Source of the DNA: Congeria kusceri
Taxonomy: Eukaryota > Mollusca > Bivalvia > Myida > Dreissenidae
Length of the DNA: 64,000 bases
Assembly: GCA_027627225.1 (NCBI GenBank)
Contig: CM051026.1
Span: 4,444,415 to 4,508,414, forward strand
Direction: 5' to 3'
Of the stretch, positions 12,390 to 23,684 are shown piece after piece. The position numbers and the translations under genes are program-made. The stretch's first letter is position 1, and every line of letters begins with the position of its first letter. The notes beneath the pieces were generated by a model that saw nothing but the letters and a program-made list of their open reading frames with translations, did not search any database and was not told the origin of the DNA.

Positions 12390-13130
12390 GTATGCTCGAC
12401 TATTCGAAGAATAGGTGAGCATTCCTACTACCCCTGCCGTTGCCGTTTGCGTCTGAATTTGGCTTAAGTTTTTATTCAAAGGTCTTGTAACTTTAAAACT
12501 ACACAAGTAATTTATTTGAAACTTGGAATAAACCTTTGTTATTAACTCCAGTATCAAGGGCAACATTCCCCATAACTCTGTTTTGTATTGTGACAGAATT
12601 ATGCCCCTTATTCACATAGATTTTTTGGTTAAAGTTTATATTCAAAAGTTTTGTAACTTCAAAACTACAGAAGTTATTCACTTGAAACTTGAGATATACC
12701 TTTGTCATTAATTCCAGTATCAGGGGCAACATTCCCTATAACTCTGTTTTGTATTTTGACAGAGTTATGCCCCTTTTTCACATAGATTTTCTGGTTAAAG
12801 TTTATATTCAACAGTTTTGTAACTGCAGAACTACATAGGTTATCAACTCCAGTGTCAGGAGCAACGTTCCATATAACTGTTTTGTATTATGACAGAGTTA
12901 TGCCCACTTTCACTTAGATTTTCTGGTTAAAGTTTATATTTAAAACACTGATAATTTCAAAACTACATAAGTTATTAACTACACAAGGTTGAAACTTGGA
13001 ATAATTTGATGAAATAATTGCCATAACTCAGTTTTGTATTTCAACAAATGTATGCCCCTTCCACTTTCCGAAATATGTATCAACTGAAATACTTTGAATA
13101 GTCGAGTGCGCTGTCCTCTGACAGCTCTTG
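12390..13130 (+). mobile_element. Helentron-like (pearl/HINE-type) element inserted in the TTAA element
   Basis: The 5' end has gctcgactattcgaagaata, itself a small hairpin. The 3' end has tttgaatagtcgagtgcg followed by the hairpin gctgtcctctgacagc and tcttg. The core is made of units of about 175-185 bp ('ccagtatcaggggcaacattcc...gacagagttatgcccctttttcacatagattttctggttaaag'). Comparing the interrupted host copy with the complete one at 62336 places the insertion between two T residues (gacaatt | ttcaac) without target duplication, as described for Helentrons. Confidence 0.75.
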
Positions 13131-13379
13131 TTCAACTTTTTGCCACTGATTCCAAAGAGAAAAATGTCTACAGCAAAAATAACACTACGGACCTAGAAGT
13201 ATACTGTAAAACCTGTTTTAGTTTATGAGTAATCATCAGTTGAAATTGAAAAAAATATATTATGTGTTAGTAATGCTTAACGATGGAATAATTGGGAGTG
13301 ATTCTGTTAATTTCATTGAAATTGTTGACAACACGTGGAACACTTACATAAACTAAATAATGCAGTTCAAAATATAGAA

Positions 13380-13452
13380 GTCGGAGTGGCTGAGTAGTTA
13401 AGGCGATAGTCTTTTGATCCTGAAGTCCTGGGTTCGAACCCCTGTGGGATCA
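13380..13452 (+). other. tRNA-like sequence inside the TTAA element, copy A
   Basis: Box A-like 'tggctgagtagttaagg' and a canonical box B 'gggttcgaaccc' are both present. The anticodon arm ('agtcttttgatcctga') and the acceptor stem do not pair properly, and the long variable arm expected for a Ser/Leu type is missing. The homologous position in copy B (62625-62698) is also tRNA-like, so the tRNA-like part belongs to the mobile element. Probably not a functional tRNA gene, but it may keep an internal Pol III promoter. Confidence 0.65.
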
Positions 13453-13591
13453 AATTTTTCGTTTCTTTTTTTTTTCTAAATACTTTTCTTGTTATTATAC
13501 TTGAACTGTTTAGTTCCAATGCTTAAATCTGTCAAGTTAAGACAGTTAATTGCAGACTTCAAAAAATGCAAAAATCTGTGAACAAGTCCCT

Positions 13592-14139
13592 TTAATTACA
13601 TGCAGTAGCATATAGTCGAAATGACTTAGCCTGTAAAGTATGGACTAAAAGTTGACTCAATTCAAATTTTCAAAATATTTCTGATTATATGAAACAACAA
13701 ATAAAAATCTGATGCACATGCAAGTTTGCCACATGAAATGTCACAGAAATAAGTATTTTCGTATAGCTCTGTGTCCGTCATTATATGTTATAATCATATA
13801 TTTATTGCTAAGGTAAATTCACTATCTTTCATTCCCAAGCATAAATAAAAAATGCCATTTTTTTCAGACCACATTGCAAATGTTCAGAAAACGCAACATG
13901 TGTGTGTGTTCATCAATAAGTGTACTCGGCCAATACACCATCTTTGAACCTGTGCAGTGTAATACGCAATTTACTGGTAATCAGTGCAGACAGAAACACA
14001 ACCATACGTATATGAATTGGCATTTTAGGCAATGTTCTTATAGATGTGGAATATAACGATCATTGTAAAATCATTTTATTGCACCGTGGTCTAGTTTGCG
14101 CTTACTTAGTTATCCGATCTTTAAGGCCCTATGTTAATA
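13592..14139. other. Unassigned stretch
   Basis: AT-rich and non-repetitive within the window. Short open frames at 13874-14056 lack splice signals and any recognisable protein motif. Nothing supported. Confidence 0.4.
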
Positions 14140-14640
14140 TATTGTTTTTTGTCGAACCCGCCTGCGGTCAGCTCGACTTCGTTGTCACAATGGCGGTTTG
14201 GTGTATGTGCGTGCGTGCGTCCGCCCATCGGATCTCGGACTGTAACTTCCTCATTCATCAGACAATTTTAAAAGACTTGCCACAAATGTTCACCATGTAA
14301 AGACGGGGTGTGGCGTGCAAGACCTGTGTCCCTTGTTCAAAGGTCAAGGTCACACTTAAAGGTCAAAGGTCAAATATTGGTGTAATACAGCTTGTCTGGA
14401 CTGTAACTTCATCATTCATCATTTTAAAATAACTTTCCACAAATGTTCACCATGTGGAGATGGCGCGTCGGACGCAAGACATGTTTCCCTAGCTCAGAGG
14501 TCAAGGTCATACTTAGAGGTCAATGGAGATCTAATTGTTAGAAAATGAGATTTCAAAATAATTTCAATACATGTTGCTTTCTTGACAATGGGCATCTAGT
14601 TTATTTTAGAGAACAAATGATGGGTTATGTTTCTTGCAGT
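14140..14640 (+). repeat. Helentron-like element fragment with AAGGTCAAGGTCA tandem core
   Basis: Starts with 'gtcgaacccgcctgcggtcagctcgac', a fold-back, then 'cacaatggcggtttggtgtatg'. Two units follow ('ggactgtaactt(c)ctcattcatc...ttgccacaaatgttcaccatgtaaagacgg...caaggtcacacttaaaggtcaaagg'). The vocabulary is shared with 1-720 and 16915-17480. The right boundary is approximate. Confidence 0.55.
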
Positions 14641-14729
14641 TTGAGTATATAACAAGGGGGCCTTTGATGAAGTGAAATAAAACCAGGTGTTCTTATGATA
14701 GAAAGTGTATTGAAACATGATACTTGCTG

Positions 14730-14875
14730 ATAAACAACCCTTTGTCATTCTGATGCATGGCTATTAAACAACTCCGGTGGTTGAATTCCTACGCATAAGA
14801 ACTCCAAATCGTTGTTTATTGGCCGATAAACAACGATAAATCAAAAATTATTTCTTAAGTGCCAAATAAAAAAAA
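14730..14875. repeat. Short palindromic element of the ACAACGATAA family
   Basis: Contains 'gatgcatggctattaaacaac', then 'agaactccaaatcgttgttt', then 'ttggccgataaacaacgata' and 'aatcaaaaattatttctta'. The second half is nearly identical to 48905-48955. GTTGTTTATTGGCC/GGCCGATAAACAAC forms a perfect short hairpin. Probably a solo end or internal deletion derivative. Confidence 0.55.
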
Positions 14876-15433
14876 TCAAAATAATATGATTTTCCTTTTG
14901 CATGAATATTTAAAAAATGTATAAAACGTGTGTAAGTTTAAGAATTAACAATTTTTTGAAAATTGCATGAAATTTAGACACCTGTGAAATTAAATGATTT
15001 TACAGTATTTTATTGTTTGTTTTGGTTTTAGTCATGTCTATTCGTTTATATATTCATAAAAATGTTGAATGAGTTAATTGATAGTTTTTAATGAAAATAC
15101 AATTTCAACCAGTCCACTTATAGCAAGAATTTGATAAGGTGTTCTAATTGGTTGCCCATATTAATATACAGAACAGAACATAATTGTTTATTTGTAAATA
15201 AAGGCCTCTGACCCAAAATGCATAGCATTAATACAGTAACAGTAGTGTATTATGAGTTGTTCAAGAGTTTTGAATCACATGCATCAAATGGTATATATAA
15301 AGTGATAATTTTTCTTCAAAATATCAGAATTCTGAGAAGACATTAATACATAGCAATCTTGAAGATCAGTTACATGTGAATACCAGTTCAACAAATATGA
15401 ATTTCTAACATCATCATATTTAAATAAAAATTG

Positions 15434-15615
15434 CCGGGCCCGGCAAGCTCAGTTGGTAGAGCGCTGGACTGTCAATCCTGGGATCGTGAGTTCAAACCCC
15501 AGCACGGCCACATAACTGGTGTGGGGATTGGTCATGAAATTATTCCTACGGCCATTCTTCCCCTACCTCGGATTCAAGTACGGCATTTGTCAGTTAATGA
15601 GATAGGTATGTGCAC
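15434..15615 (+). mobile_element. tRNA-Asp-like SINE
   Basis: The head 'ggcccggcaagctcagttgg' keeps box A (agctcagttggtagagcg), an anticodon arm ctgga-ctgtcaa-tcctgg that would display GTC (Asp), and box B 'gagttcaaaccccagc'. The acceptor stem pairs at about 5 of 7 positions. The tail ('ggtcatgaaattattcctac', 'ggattcaagtacggcatttg') is SINE-like and non-coding. Known bivalve SINEs have such a tRNA-Asp-like head. Confidence 0.75.
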
Positions 15616-16408
15616 TTAGTACTCGTAAACCACTAATATCAGCTAAGCTTGCCCAGGAAAAGTGTGAGTAGGTTAACTGACCGCCGTGATATAACTGAAA
15701 TACTGTTAAAAATGGCGGCAAATCCAAACCAACCAACCATATTGAAAACACTGAAAAAAGGCGTGAAATTCACTATCGATAACATAGATATTGTGATTCT
15801 GTTGTCAAAAATTACAGATGCGATTTTATTGGATATTCTACAGCACACTGCTGTGTCAAACGCAATACCTCATCTCAATATTCGGTACTTAAGCGACCGG
15901 CTATTGCCACAATCATAAAACTGATGTACTTAGCATCATGCTACCTATTTTTAAAACGTTCATTGGAACATCATGTGTGAAATATTTTTAAAAGTGGACT
16001 ATGGTCTGAACCTTTAAATCAGTGTTTTGAAATAATAAGAAGAACTTATATTTGACTCTTATAAGGTCTTTAAAATGTCTTAAAAGTCTCTAAATCTGAA
16101 TGAGCATTTAACAGTTTGAACTAGAATAAGCTAGTCATGGTCAGTATGACTAGGAATATGTATGCCTTGTTTATTGTAGTCCAATGTGTTGAAGATCAAG
16201 TTATTGACACAGACCATCATCATGCAGGATCTTGTGATGTTACAGTAACCAGCAGGACGTTTATTGCAACATTATCGAGTTTGTTTCCTGGGTAGAACCA
16301 GTACTTGTTTCCTGAGGAAAATATCTATTTTACTAACGCAACCACATATGTACATGGATAGTGTATTGTTTAAGCCTAGACATAATGTGTGTTATGTCTA
16401 TAATAATT
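15616..16408. other. Unassigned stretch with one small open frame
   Basis: A frame at 15649-15918 includes 'MAANPNQPTILKTLKKGVKF' and an 'IDIVILLSKITDAILLDIL' hydrophobic run. It has no recognisable domain, no clear start context and no supporting splice site. I do not call it a gene. The remainder is AT-rich, with a scrap of SINE tail near 16275-16300. Confidence 0.35.
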
Positions 16409-16541
16409 AGATGGAGAGGCCTGGACTTCGTGGACTTGCAGACTGAATGTGACAGCAGTGCTCATGTGGTCGAGGGATTGAAACTGCGTGTTGGAAAGTA
16501 CTTCATGCAGCTTCCGCACATCCAAGCTCCCAGCGCCAGGT
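16409..16541 (+). other. Orphan exon-like segment
   Basis: An acceptor-like 'ctataataattag' precedes an open, GC-richer stretch reading WRGLDFVDLQTECDSSAHVV...KLRVGKYFMQLPHIQAPSAR. It ends at gccag|gtgaaa, a plausible donor. Composition and splice signals look exon-like, but I do not recognise the protein and found no partner exon. It could belong to a gene with distant exons or be a relic. Confidence 0.3.
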
Positions 16542-16914
16542 GAAACATTGTTGACAGAACAACACTGTGAAGACTTGTTGGGTTATGGTATGTTTACATA
16601 TATGGGTAAATTATGTTTAATATTTCTGTTTATTTTCGAAACATTTGATTGAATAGAAAATTAAAATACATGTACCAGAATATTATAAACTGGATAGAAC
16701 ATTGTGTTAAATGCTTGATCACAGTCTTAACTGATAAACCAGCTATTTATTTTGACTTGATCGTATGGATATCTGAGGTCTGTGAATGTACCTTTGAGTA
16801 GGAACCAGTACTTGATGTCTTGGAGAAAACGAACATACATCCTGTAACTAGACTGAACTCCTGTTCAAAAGATAGACACCACACTCATTTCATCTCTATG
16901 CCTGCATAATATTT

Positions 16915-17480
16915 ATACCCCCCTTCGAAGAAGTAGGGGTATATTGCTTTGCACCTGTCCGTCGGTTGGTCGGATGGTCGGTCGGTCTGTCCGTAGACCA
17001 TTTCTGAGGTGAACAGGTCAAAGGTCAAGGTGACAGAGGCTTGTAACATGAAAACTGTTTTCTCTAAGACCATTTCGTTTCCGCATGATATGTAGAATAC
17101 GCTTTGACCTACGATCATCCAAGTTGGTACGTTGCTTACTAGGGAGGAAAGGACGCCTATCAATTTTGAGGTCAACAGGTCAAAGGTCAAGGGGCTTGTA
17201 ACATGAAAACTGTTTTCACCGTAGACCATTTTGTTTCTGCAGGATATCTAGAGATGTTTTGGACTATTTGATGTTCGAATAAAAAAGAAAACAGGTATCC
17301 TTTTATATAATAGACTGTAAAAATAAGTCCATAATTATACTCTTATCTTTCTTTCTAAAGCATCAACTTTAATTTCCTCCCCTTGCGTAATACAAGATAA
17401 AAAAAATCTCTTAACAATTGCACATGTTCACGCCTTGGCCGTAAGTCGGGGGGCGTACAGGTTTTACAAACATCTCTTGT
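16915..17480 (+). mobile_element. Helentron-like element with palindromic 5' end
   Basis: Begins with the fold-back taccccccttcgaagaagtaggggtata and ends '...acatctcttgt', the same TCTTGTT end as the other Helentron-like copies. Near the 3' end 'ttggccgtaagtcggggggc' partly complements the 5' end. The core has two copies of a unit holding 'gtagaccattt', 'gaacaggtcaaaggtcaagg' and 'cttgtaacatgaaaactgtt'. Non-coding. Confidence 0.6.
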
Positions 17481-20400
17481 TATTTCTACATGGGCTAATT
17501 AAGTATGGGCTGGTAAAATGGTTTGTTATACGTTGCGGCCTGTTGAACACATCACCTATCACATTTATTCTACTTTGAAATATAGAACCTGGATTCCTGT
17601 ACAGCCACAAGAAAGTAAGGAGTGTTCCAGCCTGGGTGTCTCACACAGAATGTGCCAGTGTGTTAGTACCACGTTTCATTATTTCACGTTTATCCCTCAT
17701 AGTCTTTAAAAATTCAAAAGCCTGTTTCAGTGTGTGCATTTCTCCCCATTAGGCAATCTGTCTGTAAGTTCCAATTTTGCACAGCTTAAAAATGATTACA
17801 AAGACATCAGAGTGAATTGGAGAAAACAAATATTTTAGCATTCTTCAGTTTGTAGAGAGCTATTGGCCATTCTTTGGTGTTTCCTTCCAAACTTATTTAA
17901 AGCTTTTACAAACATGTAATTATTTAATCACACCTGTGTTAGGTAAACTGAGTAAATGTATGTGAACATTGTTTGTTGTATACTATAGTATGCCTACATA
18001 ATATTTTATTGTTGTACACAGCAAAGAAGTAGGAATGCAGTACCGGGTACATGGGGTCCTTGTGCTTACCATTTCAGCTCACTGGGGGTCACTGACAGGC
18101 AGGCAGGGTGCTAACTGGAGACACTGACTTTCAAGTCCTGCCGCAGGTTGACAAATGCTGAGGTAAGAATTGTTCAGAACTGCCTAGAACATACTATAGG
18201 GTTGACGAATGTTGACCTAACATATGTTCCTACTAAGAATTAAGCATACCTAACAAAGTGATTGGTGCGCTATCCGTATAGAGAACCTATCCTGCGTTGA
18301 CTGTTGTCCGTCACCAAATTGTCTTTTATGAACAAACATAACATAAACTTTCAGCCAATCTTTACGAAACTTGCACTTGCGCACACTCTATATCAGGTCA
18401 GATTCAACAAAAAATTCCCTTAATTTATCATTATTTGGTGGGGAAACATAACTTCTTATAATTAAAGATTTAACTAGCTCAGCTTTTATATTCTTTAGTA
18501 CATGTACATGTAAGTTTGTAGTTACACCAGAGTTAGAGTCATTGCCTCATTAGTTTGAAGGACTAATCATATTCAAAATGATCAATACAAGTAAATAAAC
18601 AATATTATGGATGCACATGTTTGTGTGCTAAAATTTCTAATATTGATGCCTTTCGTTCTAAAGCCAGTGTGTTGCTAAAGAATATCTGATGCTGATTTCT
18701 GTTGTTGTGTTGTACTACTTGTAGACTGGGGCAGTGCATTTCCGGTTGTAAGACTTCAAGAGGTGTTTGAAATCAAGACGAAGAATCACCGAGATGTAAC
18801 AAAATTTATGTCTATGTTATCAAAATATAGTGCTGTGTAATTTGAAGTGTTTATATTGTAACTGCTAGGTTGTGTGTCAGTGATGTTGGATCAACTGCAG
18901 ATCTGACTGTCTTGGTTGAAGTTTTAAACGAAGACTGGTTTAAGACCAAGTACAGAAAGGTGTCAGCTGCCATTTCTAAGCAAGAAGTGTTTTGTGACAC
19001 ACAAATACGCCACTTTTTCATGTACCTGTGATCCGTTATTTGTGTCCATGATCCCTGTCTGTGTATGTAACAAGTAATATCGGCCCATTTGAAATACGCA
19101 GGGGCAGTTCCATTTCCAGCCAATGGGTCTACTTTGCATTACTTCACAGCTAAATTGTCTTTGTGACTGTAACAGTTTGAATGTGATGTACAACTGGTTT
19201 GTTGTTGTTGTTTTCATCCAGGGCAACATCATTATGGTCTTCGTAGCAAATCATTGTGTAGTTGTCCTGTTGGCCATAGTGTGTACATGTAGCCAAACAC
19301 ACCTGGTGTCTTGCAGAATTCAGTCTGCTGGTGAAAGTCATCTGTTATGAGTCGAGGCATTTGGAAAGGGAGTCTGTTGTCTTGTACTATTAATGATTGT
19401 TTAAAATCCTTATTTTATTGAGTGGGAAAATACAGCGCTGCACATGTTATGAAGTAATTGATAGAAAAACTGTTAACAAAAGCAAAATGTTATTTATACA
19501 AATGTGTGTATAACTTATAGCTAGATGTATAACCTTAAATTTTTGAATAATATATACATGCTTTCAGTTCTGATTTATTAAAGACGAAGGAAAAAGAGAA
19601 AGGTAGAACAAATAAATGTAGTTGCATGTTTTATTACAATTTTCACGATCAAAGCATTGTGCATTGAGGTAAGGATACATTTGAAGTTAAATTCATTGTT
19701 GCCCTTAAGAAAAACAAACATAAATTATTCATTGATAAAGAGTTATAAAAATAGAAAACAGTTGTTTTTGGAAGACATCTCTTCCAAACAATGTCCTTAC
19801 TTTCTAAATGACCAATAACATCTTGTTGGTTTTCTTTGAGTTACATTTTTTAACAGATTTTTTACTTTTACTTTTATTTTAATGTATCTAATAAATATAA
19901 AGCATAGCAGCTTTTGTAATGAGTTCGGGTTACAGTATTAATAGTATATTCTGATTTCAGGGAGAGAACTCTGTTAGACTACTCAAAATAAAATTTCAAC
20001 AGTGATCTCCCCTGCATTATTGTTATGCTGGTAGTAGTGCCACTGAGGATTTTTATGTTAAATCAGGGATATTAAAATGCTTCTGTACTCTTAAATACAT
20101 GTAGTGTATGTATATATACAATAACCAAGACAAATAATTACCAAAGCACAAGTCAAACTATATTAGTGGAGTTTACACATGTGAACTATCAAACTATCGA
20201 ATTTAATTCATTTTAAAGACTCTAAGTACTGTTTTAACTACGTAAACCGACTCGAGAATGTGTACAAAGTACATCAGTTTGAGCCTGCAAACAGTAATTC
20301 TGCTGTGTGTATCTTTCACAGAAATGTTCACTAGTTTTAATCATTTATACGCATCACATTGATATGCGTTTTGTGTGTGTCAATTTTGCTGGTGTGTACA

Positions 20401-20758
20401 CTTTATAGCTTACTAAATTGTATTTATCATTGCAAAATTAATATTGGTTCATGATTTTAACAGCAGTCAGAGACAGATGCATGTGTGCTGATTCATTTCT
20501 TATATGGCGTCGCATTCCCCCACTGGTCCTGCTGCTATTACAGCGATGGTGTTTCCTCAGATGTTAGTTTCCTCACTGTTCAGTGTTTGGCCTCTGAATG
20601 TGTCCTTACTGCGACAGGCTTAAACTCTTTTTTCAAGACTACTTCGATGAGTTTTCACATTGGTTGTTTGAAGTATGTCTGTTTGAATGTCTATGTCAAC
20701 TTTTGTCTGGACTATACTTTAGACATGCATGCTACAATTGTAAATAAGAAAGTTTACC
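17481..20758. other. 3.3 kb with no supported gene
   Basis: AT-rich, low in repeats that recur in this window. Short open frames on both strands (for example 18851-19350) lack splice context and recognisable motifs. I see no RNA gene or element boundary. Confidence 0.45.
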
Positions 20759-21495
20759 AGATCGATGCGTCACATGCAGGATCCATTATCCAGGTTCCTC
20801 CTAATTAGAAATCCTAAGTCAAATTTGCCAGATCTATGCGTCACATGCTGGATCCATTATCCAGGCTCCTTAGTCAATATCCTACTTAGGAATCCTAAGG
20901 CAAGTTTACCAGATCTATGCGTCACATGCAGGATCCATTATCCAGGTTCCTTAGTCAATATCCTACTTAGGAATCCTAAGTCAAGTTTGCCAGATCTATG
21001 CGTCACATGCAGGATCCATTATCCAGGTTCCTTAGTCAATATCCTACTTAGGAATCCTAAGGCAAGTTTACCAGATCTCTGCGTCACATGCAGGATCCAT
21101 TATTCGGGTTCCTTAGTCAATATCCTACTTAGGAATCCTAAGGCTATAGTTTGTGTATGCATTGTAGGCTTTAGCATTTACTTAACACTAATGTTTACAG
21201 ATCTATGCATCACATGCAGGATCCATTATCCAGGTTCCTTAGTCAATATCCTACTTAGGAATCCTAAGGCAAGTTTGCCAGATCTATGCGTCACATGCAG
21301 GATCCATTATCCAGGTTTCTTAGTCAATATCCTACTTAGGAATCCTAAGGCAAGTTTACCAGATCTCTGCGTCACATGCAGGATCCATTATTCGGGTTCC
21401 TTAGTCAATATCCTACTTAGGAATCCTAAGGCTATAGTTTTTGTATGCAATGTAGGCTTTAACATTTACTTAGCACTAATGTTTACAGATATGAA
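20759..21495 (+). repeat. 81-bp satellite with a 288-bp higher-order unit
   Basis: The unit agatctatgcgtcacatgca...ggaatcctaaggcaagtttacc is 81 bp; consecutive starts at 20911, 20992 and 21073 confirm the period. A 46-58 bp spacer ('ggctatagttt.tgtatgcattgtaggcttt...aatgtttac') occurs at 21142 and again at 21430. The array therefore also repeats with a 288-bp period. The period is a multiple of three and stop-free, which creates a 257-codon open frame; I regard it as a by-product. Confidence 0.85.
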
Positions 21496-21540
21496 AGAAT
21501 TTGTTGCATGTAATACTGATGTTCATTGGTCAAAGTAATA

Positions 21541-22103
21541 GCCACATTATGGAGTTCTTACATCGAAATGGGTTATAATAATTGGGCGCGTGTTAAAGGG
21601 GAGACGATGTGTAGATAATGGTGATGATGATGATGACGAAGAGGATGATGACATTTTATACACATGATTTATTTTAAGTTTGTGATAGCTATAAAATCAA
21701 TTATTGCATCATCTCTACATTAAATGTTGACAGTAATCAAGCGCATCTCATCGGTTAATGTCTTGGCAAGCAAGTATAACTTGTGTGTAAACCAGAACTG
21801 GGACCAACACTTAGAGCCATCAAAAAAATCGACCAAAATTCAACCCTCCCTAATTCTAGCCAAACATTAGAAATGTATTTGAATATATAACAATACAATA
21901 TTTGTCTCTAAAAGAAAATGTGTGCTAACGAGCAATTCGACACAAACAAGTTCATATTATCAGGAGTCGACTATACTTAAATTACTTATCAAATTATTAT
22001 TTCCCATTAGTCATTACATTATAATTGAGACTGTGTCCCATCATTCAGGCTGCCATTGTCCTGGTATGAAATATTTCACTATAGGGGAGAGATAGTGTAC
22101 CTG
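21541..22103. other. Unassigned stretch with a short GATGAT microsatellite
   Basis: A (gatgat/gatgac) run lies at about 21620-21652. Otherwise AT-rich sequence with no gene. Confidence 0.45.
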
Positions 22104-22177
22104 CCAGGTTAGCTCAGTCGGGAGAGCACTCGCCATGTAAGCGAGAGGTCCCGGGTTCGAGTCCCGGATGGGCTGCA
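22104..22177 (+). tRNA. tRNA-like gene or tRNA-derived SINE head (would-be anticodon TGT)
   Basis: Box A 'tagctcagtcgggagagc' and box B 'cgggttcgagtcccgg' are intact. The anticodon stem ctcgc/gcgag pairs fully around loop catgtaa, which would display TGT (Thr). The T arm also pairs (cccgg/ccggg). However, position 33 is A, not the invariant T, and the acceptor gccaggt does not pair well with the 3' side atgggct. I think a tRNA-derived SINE head or tRNA pseudogene is more likely than a working tRNA. Confidence 0.45.
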
Positions 22178-23684
22178 CAAAGTTCTCGCCCTGTGAAATC
22201 ACAGTAACAAAATTGGCAGTGTAACGACAGAAACTGTATTATTATGAACTTCTTGTCAGAAACTGGATTAATGTTAACAGAATTTTGAAGAAATTTTTCT
22301 TTTTTAGACTGTCTGAATATTATTGCAGCATGACCTTTTAAATGCTATGTTTTGTTTATGTAATTGTAAACACTGCGCCATTAAGATTGTTTCACACATA
22401 CTTGCACAGTAGAAAATTTAAACATGTCTTTTTCAAAATTAACATGCACTTGGCTAAGAACTGTTTACAAGTATCAGAAATCACCTGAGTTAAAATTAAA
22501 CTATTTTAGACTACACAACATCATAGGTATTGGAACATTTGGTAAACAAAGATGAAAACCTATTTGGATAAGGGAGATAATCCACTTTTAGCTGTTTACC
22601 GAACTAAATAATGGTTATCTCCCTTGTAACCTTTTAATATACATTTGTGCCAAATTCATAACCCGTACCAAGGTTGATAATGCAAGGCAATTTCGGCTCT
22701 CTTGTTGTTTTGTCCCTCGGAGAGTTTGATCTAATAGCTGTCTATTGACAAGCAAACATGTTTGCATAAAATGTCTTTCTTTTTGTGTACTTTTCTGCGA
22801 GCAATAAGCATCCTACTTAGTAATTTGCCAGCTCAGGGTTTGAAAGTCTTGTTCTATGTGTGGGTTTTTATGCTGTTCTGTACAAGTTTTCTACTTCATT
22901 GCCGTTCACAGACATGTTTGAAGTAGTTAACAATCAATTTTATGGGCACTCTTTAAATTATACTGGGCAAAGCATTCTGGACAACCGTTAAGATTTCATG
23001 GTAAGAATGCGACTTTGCGCAGTGCATCTGGGAGGTTTTCAAAAAAGACACCTGGAATACACCATTCTTTTGCAGAAATGGAAAGTGTATCATTCATGAA
23101 CACTATCAGCGTTCTCTAGCATCAGCTGCAGCAGAACTCAGTTTTCATAAACCAATCATAAGCGATGTTTCACACTTGTTAGGTCATTAGAGGGTGACTT
23201 TCACTCATATGCTGTAGTAACTTAATACACATTAAAATAAAAAGGTTTAGCATATTGAACCACTGGATTCAGAGCACTTCCTGAGTATTTTCTAGTACAT
23301 TTAGCTGGATAATTAGGTAGCTCAAAAGTTCCCTGAGCCCTTCTGTTGATATACTATTTAGAAAAAACAACAACACACAAACAGAGCCCATTATTGAATA
23401 CTGATCGATAACAAAAGATGTTCTGTGGCAGTATTGTGACCAACAAAGAAAAGGTGCAGTATTTCCACTATTTGTTATACACCGGCCATATAATGGCCGA
23501 AAACATAGGGCACTATTTGTAGATTCAAAATATATCTTATAATTACGATATGTTGTGTATAGACCGAACATGAATTTAATTAGTTAAAAAATAATGAGAA
23601 AAACTAAAATATTTATAAACACCAGGCGCTGCTTCATTTTGTTACAGAAACAGGCCCTAAAATTAGTGAAACAATCTAAAGTAA
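22178..23684. other. 1.5 kb with no supported gene
   Basis: AT-rich. The first part may include the tail of a SINE headed by the tRNA-like sequence at 22104. A palindromic-looking pair 'agggagataatccacttttagc...aatggttatctccctt' lies at 22570-22625. No coding exon is recognised. Confidence 0.4.

Larger units (their letters stand above)
12356..13591 (+). mobile_element. TTAA-flanked inverted-repeat element carrying a tRNA-like sequence (copy A, interrupted)
   Basis: The ends are inverted repeats: agtgatctgttcacagatt at the left and aatctgtgaacaagtccct at the right. They are bordered by TTAA at 12352-12355 and 13592-13595, the duplication typical of piggyBac-type transposition. The interior matches the copy at 62336-62829 from end to end (phrases 'gcaaaaataacacta', 'cctagaa.*tatactgtaaaacc', 'gaaattgttgacaacacgtgg', 'aagtcggagtggc'). 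It is split by a Helentron-like element at 12390-13130. Without that insertion the copy would be about 495 bp. No ORF; non-autonomous. Confidence 0.75.

Noticed and set aside
13380..13452. Functional tRNA gene
   Set aside because: Box A and B are good, but acceptor and anticodon stems do not pair, and the sequence recurs inside a mobile element.
15649..15918. 89-codon frame after the SINE
   Set aside because: No recognisable motif, weak start and no splice support; could not be separated from chance.
20765..21538. 257-codon open frame
   Set aside because: An 81-bp satellite with a stop-free frame; the translation is a mere repeat without a recognisable domain.
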